This document shows, piece after piece, positions 8,033 to 15,937 of a DNA stretch of 52,708 nucleotides (the first letter of the stretch is position 1; the number at the start of each line of letters is the position of its first letter). The notes beneath the pieces were generated by a model, which was given only the letters and a program-made list of their open reading frames with translations, ran no database searches and was not told where the DNA came from. The position numbers and the translations under genes were made by a program. This DNA is from Bacteroidales bacterium (lineage in GTDB: Bacteria > Bacteroidota > Bacteroidia > Bacteroidales > UBA932): the NCBI GenBank assembly GCA_017400135.1, contig JAFPVJ010000016.1:1-52708 (forward strand). Direction: 5' to 3'.

Positions 8033-9190
8033 TCAATTCAAGCTTACTTCGATGCAGCAGGGGAAGGAATAGGAAAGGTCGTTACGGGTAAAGAGCGTCG
8101 AGCGGCGCAGAGCATCAGAGGGCGTCACCGTCCCCTCGAAGAGCGTCTTTCCGTCGTGCACGATCACGACCGGCTTCGACAGGTCGACCATCTTCTCATT
8201 CAGGAAAACACGCACTTTGGAATAGTCGCACTCTCCGATGGTGACCATGTTGCCCTCGATTTCCGCACGAAGGACCATGCCCTTCTTTGCCTCGCCCTTA
8301 GGGATGCCCAGCCAGTAGAAGTACTCTTTCATCTCATCCCCCTGGCACCAGACAACCCGCTTGGGATAGGGGTTGCGCACATATTTCGCCATCCACGGGA
8401 CGGCCGCAGCGTCCACACCGTCCATCCAGTGCGGTTTGCCGGCCACGATATGTCCTTCGTGGACATAGCCTTCGGGATCCGCCGCCTGCAGGGCGTCCAT
8501 CTCCGCGATACGCTCCGCGCACACCTTGTTGCGGTCGTAAGCACTGTCTTCACCCCCGCACCAGATCATGAAGGGAAGGTTGCGCAGGCTCAGCAGGGAC
8601 ACGTCGCCCGGGTGGCCGGCCATCATCGAAGCCGCCGCCCAGTGGTCCGCCATGCGCGGAGCCTCCCGCCACACGCCGTCTCCGCCGGCGGAATAACCCA
8701 TCAGATATACCTTGTCCGGATTGACGTTCAGGTAGGCGACCGCCATCTGGATGATGGCCTCATAGAAGGCATCCGACTCAGGGCGGAAATGCAGGTCCCA
8801 AGTGTTCGTGATGGCGCGCGGGCAGAGGTACACACCCTCTTCCGGCTTGTACAGTCTCTTCTGATTGTCCCATTGCTGGTCATTCAGTTCCGCCGGTGCA
8901 CCGCCGCCCCCGTGCAGGGAAATGTACAGGGACCGGCCGTCCGCAGGCTGCTCGCCATAGACCGTCCACCAGATAGGCATCGTATTGGTGCCGATGACCA
9001 GTTTCTTCTCTTTGTAGCCTTCCGCGAGAGCCGTCCGCACGGAATCCCGCCACTGCTCCTCCAACGGGCTCAGCGTACGGTAGAATGTCACTTTTTCTTC
9101 GTCCGAAGAAGTCGGGCCCTGCCCTGCCGGCTGCTTACATCCCGCCACTAGAGCCAGGACCGCCAGGAATTTCAGTAAATTCACGTTCAT
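8033..9190 (-). CDS. lipoprotein alpha/beta hydrolase (esterase-like)
   Basis: Probable periplasmic or outer-membrane lipoprotein esterase. The ATG at 9190 gives NVNLLKFLAVLALVAGC, a signal with lipobox LVAGC; ATGs at 9196 and further upstream only lengthen the overlap with the preceding gene. Features of the fold are LHGGGGAPAELN (oxyanion region), GYSAGGDGVW (nucleophile GxSxGG) and a C-terminal beta-sandwich-like segment. The layout resembles feruloyl-esterase/PHB-depolymerase-like enzymes from polysaccharide-degrading Bacteroidetes. The 5' 56 nt overlap the 3' end of the OPA transporter gene, so expression is probably coupled to it. Substrate is unknown; the neighbouring CE15-like and GH65 genes suggest plant-glycan debris. 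Confidence 0.82.
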   Translation of the reverse strand: MNVNLLKFLAVLALVAGCKQPAGQGPTSSDEEKVTFYRTLSPLEEQWRDSVRTALAEGYKEKKLVIGTNTMPIWWTVYGEQPADGRSLYISLHGGGGAPAELNDQQWDNQKRLYKPEEGVYLCPRAITNTWDLHFRPESDAFYEAIIQMAVAYLNVNPDKVYLMGYSAGGDGVWREAPRMADHWAAASMMAGHPGDVSLLSLRNLPFMIWCGGEDSAYDRNKVCAERIAEMDALQAADPEGYVHEGHIVAGKPHWMDGVDAAAVPWMAKYVRNPYPKRVVWCQGDEMKEYFYWLGIPKGEAKKGMVLRAEIEGNMVTIGECDYSKVRVFLNEKMVDLSKPVVIVHDGKTLFEGTVTPSDALRRSTLFTRNDLSYSFPCCIEVSLN

Positions 9191-10559
9191 ATTCATGTTT
9201 TCTTGGATAGCCATCTTCCGGAGCATTCCAAAAGAGGGCCTGGATAATCGTTCCCAATACGCCGATGGACAGCGTCACGACAAAGACGGCGTCCCAGCCC
9301 AGACGGGGATTGTCGGCCAGCAGGCCGAAGCCAAAACCGGACAGGACGGTCGCCACGTATGCGATGATGCCGACGAATCCGTTCGAGGAAGCCGCAGCTT
9401 TCTTGGTCGCATACTTGGAGGCGCCGATTCCGCAGAGGCCGGAGACCCCGTACACGAAGAAGGCGCTCAGGATGATCAGCACGGCGTTCCACACCCAGGA
9501 GGCACCCGCAGGAAGCCGCCAGAACAGGAAGAGGCAGATCGTAGAGAGGATGGTGCAGAGCGCCCCGCAACGGAACACCCGATGGTGGAACACCTTGTCG
9601 GTCAACCAGCCTGCGATAGCGGAACCCAGCACGCCTCCGATCAGTTCGGAACCCGCCACGATGCTGGCCGCCAGTCCGATTTCCAGTCCCCGGTACTGCG
9701 TCAGGATCGTGGTGCCCCAGTCCAGGATCGCCAGACGGATCACATACACGTTGAAATTGGTCAGACCGGACACCCACACGTAGGGGTTGCGATAGACCAT
9801 GTGCCGGGCGAAACGGCGGAACTCCGGGCCGGTCATTTCTCGCTCTGTCTCCGCTTCCGCCTCACTGATCTCGCCATTTTCGATTCTCTCCAACTCCTCC
9901 ACTTCCGGAAATCCCAAGTCGGACGGCGTCTCCCGCAGGCCGAAGTAAGTGATGATGGCCCCGACGAACGCAATCGCCGCCGGAATGACGAAACACAGAT
10001 TCCAGGCGCTGTAGCCGAAACGCGACAACAGCCAGCCGCATAGGGCCACGACGGCTCCGGCGCCCAGGGAATGGGATGCGTTCCAGAGGCTCTGCTTGGT
10101 CGCCAGTTCCTTCGGCCGGAACCAGTGCGCCATCAGGCTGGAGACCGGCGGATAGCCCATCCCGTGGACATAGCCGTTGAGGACCCACAGCGAGCCGATC
10201 AGATAGACCAGCCCGACCGTCGCCTTCCCTTCAGCGTCCAGCAGATGCAGGAAACCGTTGAACTTGGGAGAAAAACTGATCAGCAGGCTGATGGCACACG
10301 ACAGCAGCAGGCCAAGGGTCATCATCCGGCGCTTGTTGGCCCGGTCGGCAATGATGCCGTTGACGAAACGGCTGATGCCGTACACGATGCCGTTGGCCGT
10401 CAGGAAAGCACCCAGCTGGGCTTTGCTCAGGCCCAGGGTCGCTTCCATGGCCGGAATGGCCGTACTGAAATTCTTCCTCAGGAAATAATAGCAGGCATAA
10501 CCGATCATCAGCACGATCAGCGTCCGCCATTGCCAGTATTGGAAAGATTTCTGTTTCAT
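9135..10559 (-). CDS. MFS transporter, organophosphate:phosphate antiporter (OPA) type
   Basis: A 12-helix inner-membrane carrier of 474 residues, closest in style to GlpT/UhpT/UhpC. The N terminus reads YWQWRTLIVLMIGYACYYFLRKNF, with the conserved GYxxYYxxRKNF pattern of that family. FVNGIIADRANKRRMM is the MFS loop 2-3 motif, and VHGMGYPPVSSLMAHWF fits the substrate-pathway helix of OPA carriers. Its likely cargo is a sugar phosphate or polyol phosphate, but since the neighbours are periplasmic glycosidases and esterases it may carry an uncharged or acidic sugar. The start codon overlaps the GH65 stop by 4 nt (ATGA). The hydrophilic C-terminal tail (HEYEREFTEIPGGPGSSGGM) is the part overlapped by the next gene. 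Confidence 0.9.
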   Translation of the reverse strand: MKQKSFQYWQWRTLIVLMIGYACYYFLRKNFSTAIPAMEATLGLSKAQLGAFLTANGIVYGISRFVNGIIADRANKRRMMTLGLLLSCAISLLISFSPKFNGFLHLLDAEGKATVGLVYLIGSLWVLNGYVHGMGYPPVSSLMAHWFRPKELATKQSLWNASHSLGAGAVVALCGWLLSRFGYSAWNLCFVIPAAIAFVGAIITYFGLRETPSDLGFPEVEELERIENGEISEAEAETEREMTGPEFRRFARHMVYRNPYVWVSGLTNFNVYVIRLAILDWGTTILTQYRGLEIGLAASIVAGSELIGGVLGSAIAGWLTDKVFHHRVFRCGALCTILSTICLFLFWRLPAGASWVWNAVLIILSAFFVYGVSGLCGIGASKYATKKAAASSNGFVGIIAYVATVLSGFGFGLLADNPRLGWDAVFVVTLSIGVLGTIIQALFWNAPEDGYPRKHEYEREFTEIPGGPGSSGGM

Positions 10560-12643
10560 TTTCCCTTGTTGGTATAGGTTCTACGCTCCGGACCCACGCC
10601 GATGACGGAGATGCTCTTCCAGTGTGGAGGCAGGGCGGCCGGCAACTGGACGATACCGTCGTCCGTCAATTCCAGGCCGCAGAAGCCGTTGATGAAAAGC
10701 TGCAGGAAGCCGCCCAGACCTGTCATGAAACAGGTGTCGCCGTGGCCGGCGGTTTCGCTGAAAGCGAGGAATGGACCGTGGAGGTGACCCTCCAGGCCCT
10801 TCTGATACAGTTGCCAGGCTTTCTCGCCCTCCCCCAGCCGGGCCCACTGCAGGGCCAGGATGGCCTGGGACATTGCCGGACCGTGCGGATGGATACGGGG
10901 TTCGTAGTATTCCAGATCGCGCCGAATTGCAGAAGGATCCGTCACGACCTGCAGGGGATAAGCCAGCAGATTGACATCCGCCTGCTTGACCGTACGTCCG
11001 TCGTAGCCCTCATACTCGTCCGTGACGCCATCTTCCCGCGTCAACAGACACAACGCCGAGGCGACGGTTTCCCACTCCTTCACATCAAATCCGGCGGGGG
11101 CTGCGGCAACGGCGGCACGCAAAGCAACTTTCGCCGAAGCATTCGTGAACGCATTATCCGTCACGTGGTGCGCAAACTCATCCGCCCCCACGACGCCCCG
11201 GATCGAGCAAGAACCGTCGGCGTTCCATTCCACCCGGCTCACCCAGAAATCAGCCACCGCCTTCAGCAGCGGCCATCCTTCTGACGCGAGCCATTCGCGA
11301 TCCCCCGTCATCCGGTAATAATTCCAGACCCCGATCGCCACATCCGACGAGATATGGTGCTCGAAGGTCCCGGTCAGCGCGTTGGTCGGGCACGATTCGT
11401 CCCCCGTGTCATCGCTTTCCCAAGGGAACATCGCCCCCCGGTAGCCGTAGCACGCCGCTTTCCACAGAGCGCCCGGAAGCAGGCGGGTGCGATAATCCAC
11501 TATCGAGCGCGCGATGCCTTCATTCAGGAACAACATCGGCGGATACATCCATAGTTCGGAATCCCAGAAGATATGGCCGCAATACTCGCGGTCCGAAAGC
11601 CCGAAGGGCGGAATGCTTGCCACCCGTCCCTCCCGGGCATTGGAATACAGTTGGAACAGCGCCGCCCGCGCAAAGGCCTGCGCCTCAGGGTCGCCTTCGA
11701 TCCTGATATCACCCTGCCAGAGTTCGTCCCAGAGCGCCTCATGACGCGCCACCAGGCGCTCGACCCCCTCGCCCAACCCATAGATCACGAAACGCTCCGC
11801 CTCGTTCCAGGGGTCGGCGAAATCCGTCCCGGGAACCAGGCTGCCCAGGATATGGAAGCGCAGCGTCTCCCCCGCCCTGAGCAAAGTATCGGAAGGCATC
11901 GTGCCCCCTTCCGTGAACGTCGCCGCAGCCGCGCACAGCAGCACGCCCCGCTGCGGCGTTTCGCCCCGCAGACGACGGATCTGAAAGCGCGCCTCTTCGA
12001 TGGGCTGCGTGATGACACTGGAATCCAGCTGAACGAAAGACCGGGGCAGCGTAATCCTCCCCTCCACGCCCAGCCTCACATCCCGCAGCGCCCGGACCTC
12101 CACGCTGGCCAGTCCAACGTACGGGAGCTCGCGCAAAGCCCGCAACTCCCAGTTCACCACCGCCTTGCCTCCAACGGTAAACCGGTCTCCGAACCACGCC
12201 CGACGCATATCCAGCGTCTGCACCCGGTCCGTAACCGTGGAATCCGACACCGCCATCCCGTCCACGCTGAGATTCAGCCCGAAAGGATTCGGTCCCGTCG
12301 CAATCCGACTCACCCCGTGACGCCGATGCCCGTCATACACGTTCGACAGCATCAAGCTCTTGATGCTCATCGGCGCCTTCCCCGGCATCAATCCGAGGCA
12401 CCCGTTCGCCACCGGCACGCTGAAATACCGCCCGGAGAAATCCTCGCAGGTCAGCTGCCAGTCAGGGCGGCTGTCGCAGGGGTCGGGTGTGCCAGGGCAT
12501 TCGCGGATGCATTCCCCGACAGGGTTCTTTCCTGCATCCGAGAGTGCCCTGGGATGCCCGAGCCCTGCCCTTGCAGGAAGCGCAAATAACAGCAGGCAGC
12601 CGATCAAGCTGCCTGCCCTGAAATGATGAACGCTTTTGCGCAT
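10556..12643 (-). CDS. exported GH65-family glycosidase
   Basis: Family GH65 enzyme (trehalose/kojibiose/maltose phosphorylases, acid trehalases, glucosylgalactosyl-hydroxylysine glucosidases). Signatures: HIFWDSELWMYP at 357-368, GYRGAMFPWES at 400-410, GVVGADEFAHHVTDNAFTN at 483-501 with E489 as expected general acid, and KQADVNLLAYPL at 553-564. A signal peptide (SLIGCLLLFALPARAG) implies export, which favours a hydrolase over a phosphorylase, since GH65 phosphorylases are cytosolic. Between signal and domain lies an odd segment, residues 29-56, encoded by an imperfect 27-bp inverted repeat (12485-12559), and a perfect 9-bp hairpin sits within the signal-peptide codons. The gene starts 3 nt after the pheS stop. 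Confidence 0.88.
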   Translation of the reverse strand: MRKSVHHFRAGSLIGCLLLFALPARAGLGHPRALSDAGKNPVGECIRECPGTPDPCDSRPDWQLTCEDFSGRYFSVPVANGCLGLMPGKAPMSIKSLMLSNVYDGHRRHGVSRIATGPNPFGLNLSVDGMAVSDSTVTDRVQTLDMRRAWFGDRFTVGGKAVVNWELRALRELPYVGLASVEVRALRDVRLGVEGRITLPRSFVQLDSSVITQPIEEARFQIRRLRGETPQRGVLLCAAAATFTEGGTMPSDTLLRAGETLRFHILGSLVPGTDFADPWNEAERFVIYGLGEGVERLVARHEALWDELWQGDIRIEGDPEAQAFARAALFQLYSNAREGRVASIPPFGLSDREYCGHIFWDSELWMYPPMLFLNEGIARSIVDYRTRLLPGALWKAACYGYRGAMFPWESDDTGDESCPTNALTGTFEHHISSDVAIGVWNYYRMTGDREWLASEGWPLLKAVADFWVSRVEWNADGSCSIRGVVGADEFAHHVTDNAFTNASAKVALRAAVAAAPAGFDVKEWETVASALCLLTREDGVTDEYEGYDGRTVKQADVNLLAYPLQVVTDPSAIRRDLEYYEPRIHPHGPAMSQAILALQWARLGEGEKAWQLYQKGLEGHLHGPFLAFSETAGHGDTCFMTGLGGFLQLFINGFCGLELTDDGIVQLPAALPPHWKSISVIGVGPERRTYTNKGK
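12485..12559. repeat. imperfect inverted repeat inside the 5' part of the GH65 gene
   Basis: Arms of 27 nt at 12485-12511 and 12533-12559 match at about 21 positions, with a 21-nt spacer. Because of the symmetry both strands encode CIRECPG. The repeat occupies the codons between signal peptide and catalytic domain, a place where the family needs no sequence, which suggests a small palindromic insertion. Confidence 0.75.
12592..12616. repeat. perfect 9-bp hairpin in the GH65 signal-peptide codons
   Basis: gcaggcagc (12592-12600) and gctgcctgc (12608-12616) flank a 7-nt loop, 25 nt downstream of the GH65 start codon on the minus strand. In mRNA this makes a stable stem close to the initiation region and just after the pheS stop, so it could damp translation of GH65 relative to pheS. 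Function is inferred only from position. Confidence 0.6.
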
Positions 12644-12646
12644 AGC

Positions 12647-13684
12647 CTAAACCTCCGGCGCCGTCCTGAACTCACTCAGGAACCGCATGTCATTCTCGAA
12701 ATAATGCCGCAGGTCATTCACCTGCCACTTCAGCATCGCGATCCGCTCCAGCCCCATGCCGAACGCGAAACCGCTGTACTTCTTCGAATCGATTCCCGAC
12801 GCCTCCAGCACGTTCGGATCCACCATGCCGGCGCCCAGGATCTCCAGCCAACCCGTGCCCTTGCATACGTTGCAACCCTTGCCCTTGCAGATGTTGCAAC
12901 TCACATCCACTTCCGTGGACGGCTCCGTAAACGGGAAATACGACGGCCTCATCCGGATCTGCGTCTCGGGACCGAACATCTCGCGGGCAAACAGCAGCAG
13001 CGCCTGCTTCAGGTCGGCGAACGTCACGTTCTCGTCGATGTACAGACCCTCGATCTGGTGGAAAATGCAATGCGCGCGGGCGCTGATCGCCTCGTTGCGG
13101 AACACGCGGCCCGGGCACACGACGCGGATGGGCAGCGGCATTTTCTCCATCGTGCGCACCTGCACGCTGGACGTATGCGTCCGGAGCAGGAGCGGGTTCA
13201 GATGGCCGGCCGACACGAAGAACGTGTCCTGCATGTCGCGCGCCGGATGATTCGGAGGGAAATTGAGCGCCTCGAACACGTGGTAGTCGTCCTCAATCTC
13301 AGGACCCTCGGCCACGTCATAGCCAAACTTGCGGAAGATGTCCACGATCTGCTGCCGAACGATGGAAACGGGATGACGGGAACCCAGCTCAAACGGGTCG
13401 CCCGGCATCGAAAGATCCTGCTTAGGACCTTCTTCGGCGGCTTCTCCGCCAACGCTTTCCTTCAACTGCTCGATCTTGGCTGTCGCGGACTGCTTCAGGT
13501 CGTTCAGCGCCTTGCCGAATTCCTTCTTGAATTCCTTGTCCAGCTCGCGGAACTCGTCGAACAGACGCGTCACTTCGCCCTTCTTGCCCAGGAAACGGAT
13601 CCGGGCCTCCTCGACCTCCTTCTGGGTCTTGCACTTCAGTTCGTTCAACTCGGCGACAATGCGCTCGATATCCTCTCTTTTCAT
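12647..13684 (-). CDS. pheS: phenylalanine-tRNA ligase alpha subunit
   Basis: Catalytic subunit of the cytosolic PheST tetramer that charges tRNA-Phe. The 345-residue chain has the N-terminal coiled-coil for tRNA binding (residues 1-90), class II motif 2 around VVCPGRVFRNEAISARAHC with HQIEGLYIDE, and motif 3 FGMGLERIAMLKW near the C terminus. The insert NICKGKGCNVCKGTGW (four cysteines) is the Cys-rich stretch usual in Bacteroidetes PheS. Length is normal. It lies 8 nt after a small periplasmic-protein gene and 3 nt before a secreted GH65 gene, unusual company for a housekeeping gene. pheT is not in the window. Confidence 0.97.
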   Translation of the reverse strand: MKREDIERIVAELNELKCKTQKEVEEARIRFLGKKGEVTRLFDEFRELDKEFKKEFGKALNDLKQSATAKIEQLKESVGGEAAEEGPKQDLSMPGDPFELGSRHPVSIVRQQIVDIFRKFGYDVAEGPEIEDDYHVFEALNFPPNHPARDMQDTFFVSAGHLNPLLLRTHTSSVQVRTMEKMPLPIRVVCPGRVFRNEAISARAHCIFHQIEGLYIDENVTFADLKQALLLFAREMFGPETQIRMRPSYFPFTEPSTEVDVSCNICKGKGCNVCKGTGWLEILGAGMVDPNVLEASGIDSKKYSGFAFGMGLERIAMLKWQVNDLRHYFENDMRFLSEFRTAPEV

Positions 13685-13692
13685 TCTGTGAA

Positions 13693-14121
13693 TTATTTTT
13701 TCTTCTGTTCTGCAGCCAGCGCCTTCTCCGCCCGCTTGTCGCGCGCCTTCTTGGCCTTCGAGGCTCCGCTCTTCAGGTACTTGACCCGCTGCTCTTCGTT
13801 CAGGATACGGAGATAGGACTGATAGATCGCCTCAAACCATTTATCCTGCGTCGTCATATAGGCCGTGGGATTGGACACCTTGGACTGGCGCAGCACATCG
13901 ATCTCCGCTGCCATCGCCTTGTAGTCGTGGGTAAGCGTCGAGTCGATCATGAAAATCTGCCAGTCGGCCAGGTCCAGGACCGTGGTCTGACGCTCGATTT
14001 CCTTGTCGATGGCCTCGTACAGGGCTTTTTCCTGCTCCTCCTTGCTTTGGGGGGACTGGGCGAAAAGAGGGAGCATTGCCAAAGTACAAATCGCGGCCAT
14101 CAGCACGAACAACCTTTTCAT
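13693..14121 (-). CDS. small periplasmic helical protein of unknown function
   Basis: A 142-residue exported protein: signal peptide RLFVLMAAICTLAMLPLFAQ, then mostly helical charged sequence with VLDLADWQIFMIDSTLTHDY, a central MTTQDKWFEAIYQSYLRILNEEQRVKYLK stretch (broken here only for description) and a Lys/Ala-rich tail. The central part resembles the Spy/CpxP or DUF-type helical proteins in which a helix pair ends with LTxEQ-like wording (NEEQRVKY), but the family cannot be named. It heads the pheS operon behind a promoter at 14168-14198, 8 nt upstream of pheS. Confidence 0.75.
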   Translation of the reverse strand: MKRLFVLMAAICTLAMLPLFAQSPQSKEEQEKALYEAIDKEIERQTTVLDLADWQIFMIDSTLTHDYKAMAAEIDVLRQSKVSNPTAYMTTQDKWFEAIYQSYLRILNEEQRVKYLKSGASKAKKARDKRAEKALAAEQKKK

Positions 14122-14137
14122 ACTCTTAATTTTTTTT

Positions 14138-14145
14138 TAGCTTTG
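14138..14145 (+). promoter_or_regulatory. -7 box for the C69 dipeptidase gene
   Basis: TAGCTTTG fits TAnnTTTG and points rightwards; start of transcription near 14152 would give a leader of about 58 nt before the ATG at 14210. No clear TTG at -33 was found because the upstream region is a T tract. Confidence 0.45.
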
Positions 14146-14167
14146 TATCCTACGTGCGGATAACTCG

Positions 14168-14198
14168 CAAAATTAAACAAATAAAGCCAAAACAACAA
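14168..14198 (-). promoter_or_regulatory. promoter of the pheS operon
   Basis: On the minus strand TTG (14198-14196) is followed after 20 nt by TAATTTTG (14175-14168), the Bacteroidetes promoter pattern. Transcription should start near 14161, about 40 nt before the ATG at 14121. It overlaps the divergent promoter region of the dipeptidase gene. Confidence 0.6.
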
Positions 14199-14209
14199 CA
14201 TCATAACCC

Positions 14210-15937
14210 ATGAGAAGAAATCTGATCCTCTGCCTGATGCTCTGCGTCCCGGCGATCTTCCTTACCAGCAAATCCAATGCCTGCACGAACGTGCTCGTCA
14301 CGAAAGGGGCCAGCAAGGACGGCTCCTGCATGGTTTCATACGCCGCCGACTCCCATTGGCTTTTCGGGGAACTCTATTTCCACAAGGCCTCGAAATGGGC
14401 GCCCGGCGCAATGCTCAAGATCACGGAATGGGACACCTACAAGCCCCTGGGCGAAATCCCGCAGGTCGCCTGCACCTACCAGACCCTGGGCAACATGAAC
14501 GAGCATCAGCTCATCATCGGCGAAACGACCTACGGCGGACGCGAGGAACTGGCGGATCCGGCCGGCATCATGGACTACGGATCCCTGATCTATATCACCC
14601 TGCAGCGGGCCCGGACGGCACGGGAAGCCATCGAGACCATCGTCTCCCTGGCGAATGAGTTCGGCTATCCTTCCGAAGGCGAAAGTTTCTCCATCGCAGA
14701 CCCCAACGAGGTCTGGGTGATGGACCTGATCGGCAAGGGAAAGGATGACAAGGGCATCGTCTGGGTGGCGCGCCGCGTGCCGGACGGCTATATCTGCGCC
14801 CACGCTAACCAGTCCCGGATCACGCGTTTCCCCCAGGACGATCCGGACAACTGCCTCTTCGCTCCGGATGTGATCTCCTTCGCGCGCAAGATGGGATGGT
14901 TCGACGGTGAGGATGCCGACTTCTCCTTCCGCGATGCTTATAATCCGCTCGACTTCGGCGGCGCACGGGCCTGCGACGCCCGCGTCTGGAGCGCCTTCAA
15001 CATCCTTTGTGACGGACAGTTTACCTATATGGACGCAGACGGCAAGGAAGTGACGGCGCCCGCCACCGACTGGCTCGACTATGCGATGGGGTATGACCTG
15101 AACGGCGAAATGCCGCTCTTCGTCAAACCCTCCCGGGGAATCAGCGTCAAGGATGTGGCGGACGTGATGCGCGACCACTTCGAGGGCACCCCGATGGACA
15201 TGCGCATCGATGCCGGTGCGGGCGGCAACGCCCTCCCCTACCGCTGGCGCCCGATGCATTTCAAGTATGACGGCAAGGAATACCTCAACGAGCGGGCCAT
15301 CGCCACGCAGCAGACCGGCTTCTGGTTCGTCGCCCAGGCCCGCGGCTGGCTGCCCGACGAGATCGGAGGCCTCGACTGGTTCGGCTGCGACGATGCCGCA
15401 ACTTCCTACCTGACACCGATTTACGCATCCACCAACGAAGTCCCCGACTGCTTCCGCGTCGGCAACGGCGACCTGCTGCACTATTCCCCGACCGCTTCTT
15501 TCTGGATCAACAACCGCGTTGCGAACGCCTGCTATAAGATGTACGACCGGATGGAGCCCGTCGTGCGCAAGGCGATCGATGATTTCGAGAACGCCCAGAT
15601 GGAAGCCGTCGCCGCAGAGGATGCCAGGATGCTTTCCATTTATAACAAGAACGCAAAGCGTCCCGGCGGCAAGCGCGCCATCCGCAAGATCCGCCGCGAA
15701 CTGACGAAATTCTCCGTGGAGACCGCCCAGAAGCAATTCAACGACTGGGTGAAAATGGAGGAACTGCTGCTCGTCAAGTTCATCGACGGCAACATCAAGG
15801 CCCAGGGCGACGACGGAGAATTCCTCCACAGCCAGTACCACGCCGGCTCCCCCGAAAAACTCGAGCAGCCCGGCTATACGGAGAAATGGAAGGAAGCCGC
15901 CGCCAAAGACAACGGCAAGATCCTGGAGGTCAGGTAA
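14210..15937 (+). CDS. exported C69-family dipeptidase
   Basis: Ntn-hydrolase dipeptidase (PF03577, peptidase family C69). The signal peptide ends at SNA and exposes Cys25 (NAC-TNVLVTKGAS), the expected N-terminal nucleophile generated by processing. Downstream are GETTYGGREEL, the IADPNEVWVMDLIGKG strand pair and CAHANQSRIT, all usual in the family. At 575 residues it is longer than lactobacillar PepD (about 470), with a helical C-terminal extension as in Bacteroidetes members. It probably releases dipeptides in the periplasm. It stands alone; its stop codon is immediately adjacent to the convergent dnaE stop, with no terminator between them. Confidence 0.92.
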   Translation: MRRNLILCLMLCVPAIFLTSKSNACTNVLVTKGASKDGSCMVSYAADSHWLFGELYFHKASKWAPGAMLKITEWDTYKPLGEIPQVACTYQTLGNMNEHQLIIGETTYGGREELADPAGIMDYGSLIYITLQRARTAREAIETIVSLANEFGYPSEGESFSIADPNEVWVMDLIGKGKDDKGIVWVARRVPDGYICAHANQSRITRFPQDDPDNCLFAPDVISFARKMGWFDGEDADFSFRDAYNPLDFGGARACDARVWSAFNILCDGQFTYMDADGKEVTAPATDWLDYAMGYDLNGEMPLFVKPSRGISVKDVADVMRDHFEGTPMDMRIDAGAGGNALPYRWRPMHFKYDGKEYLNERAIATQQTGFWFVAQARGWLPDEIGGLDWFGCDDAATSYLTPIYASTNEVPDCFRVGNGDLLHYSPTASFWINNRVANACYKMYDRMEPVVRKAIDDFENAQMEAVAAEDARMLSIYNKNAKRPGGKRAIRKIRRELTKFSVETAQKQFNDWVKMEELLLVKFIDGNIKAQGDDGEFLHSQYHAGSPEKLEQPGYTEKWKEAAAKDNGKILEVR

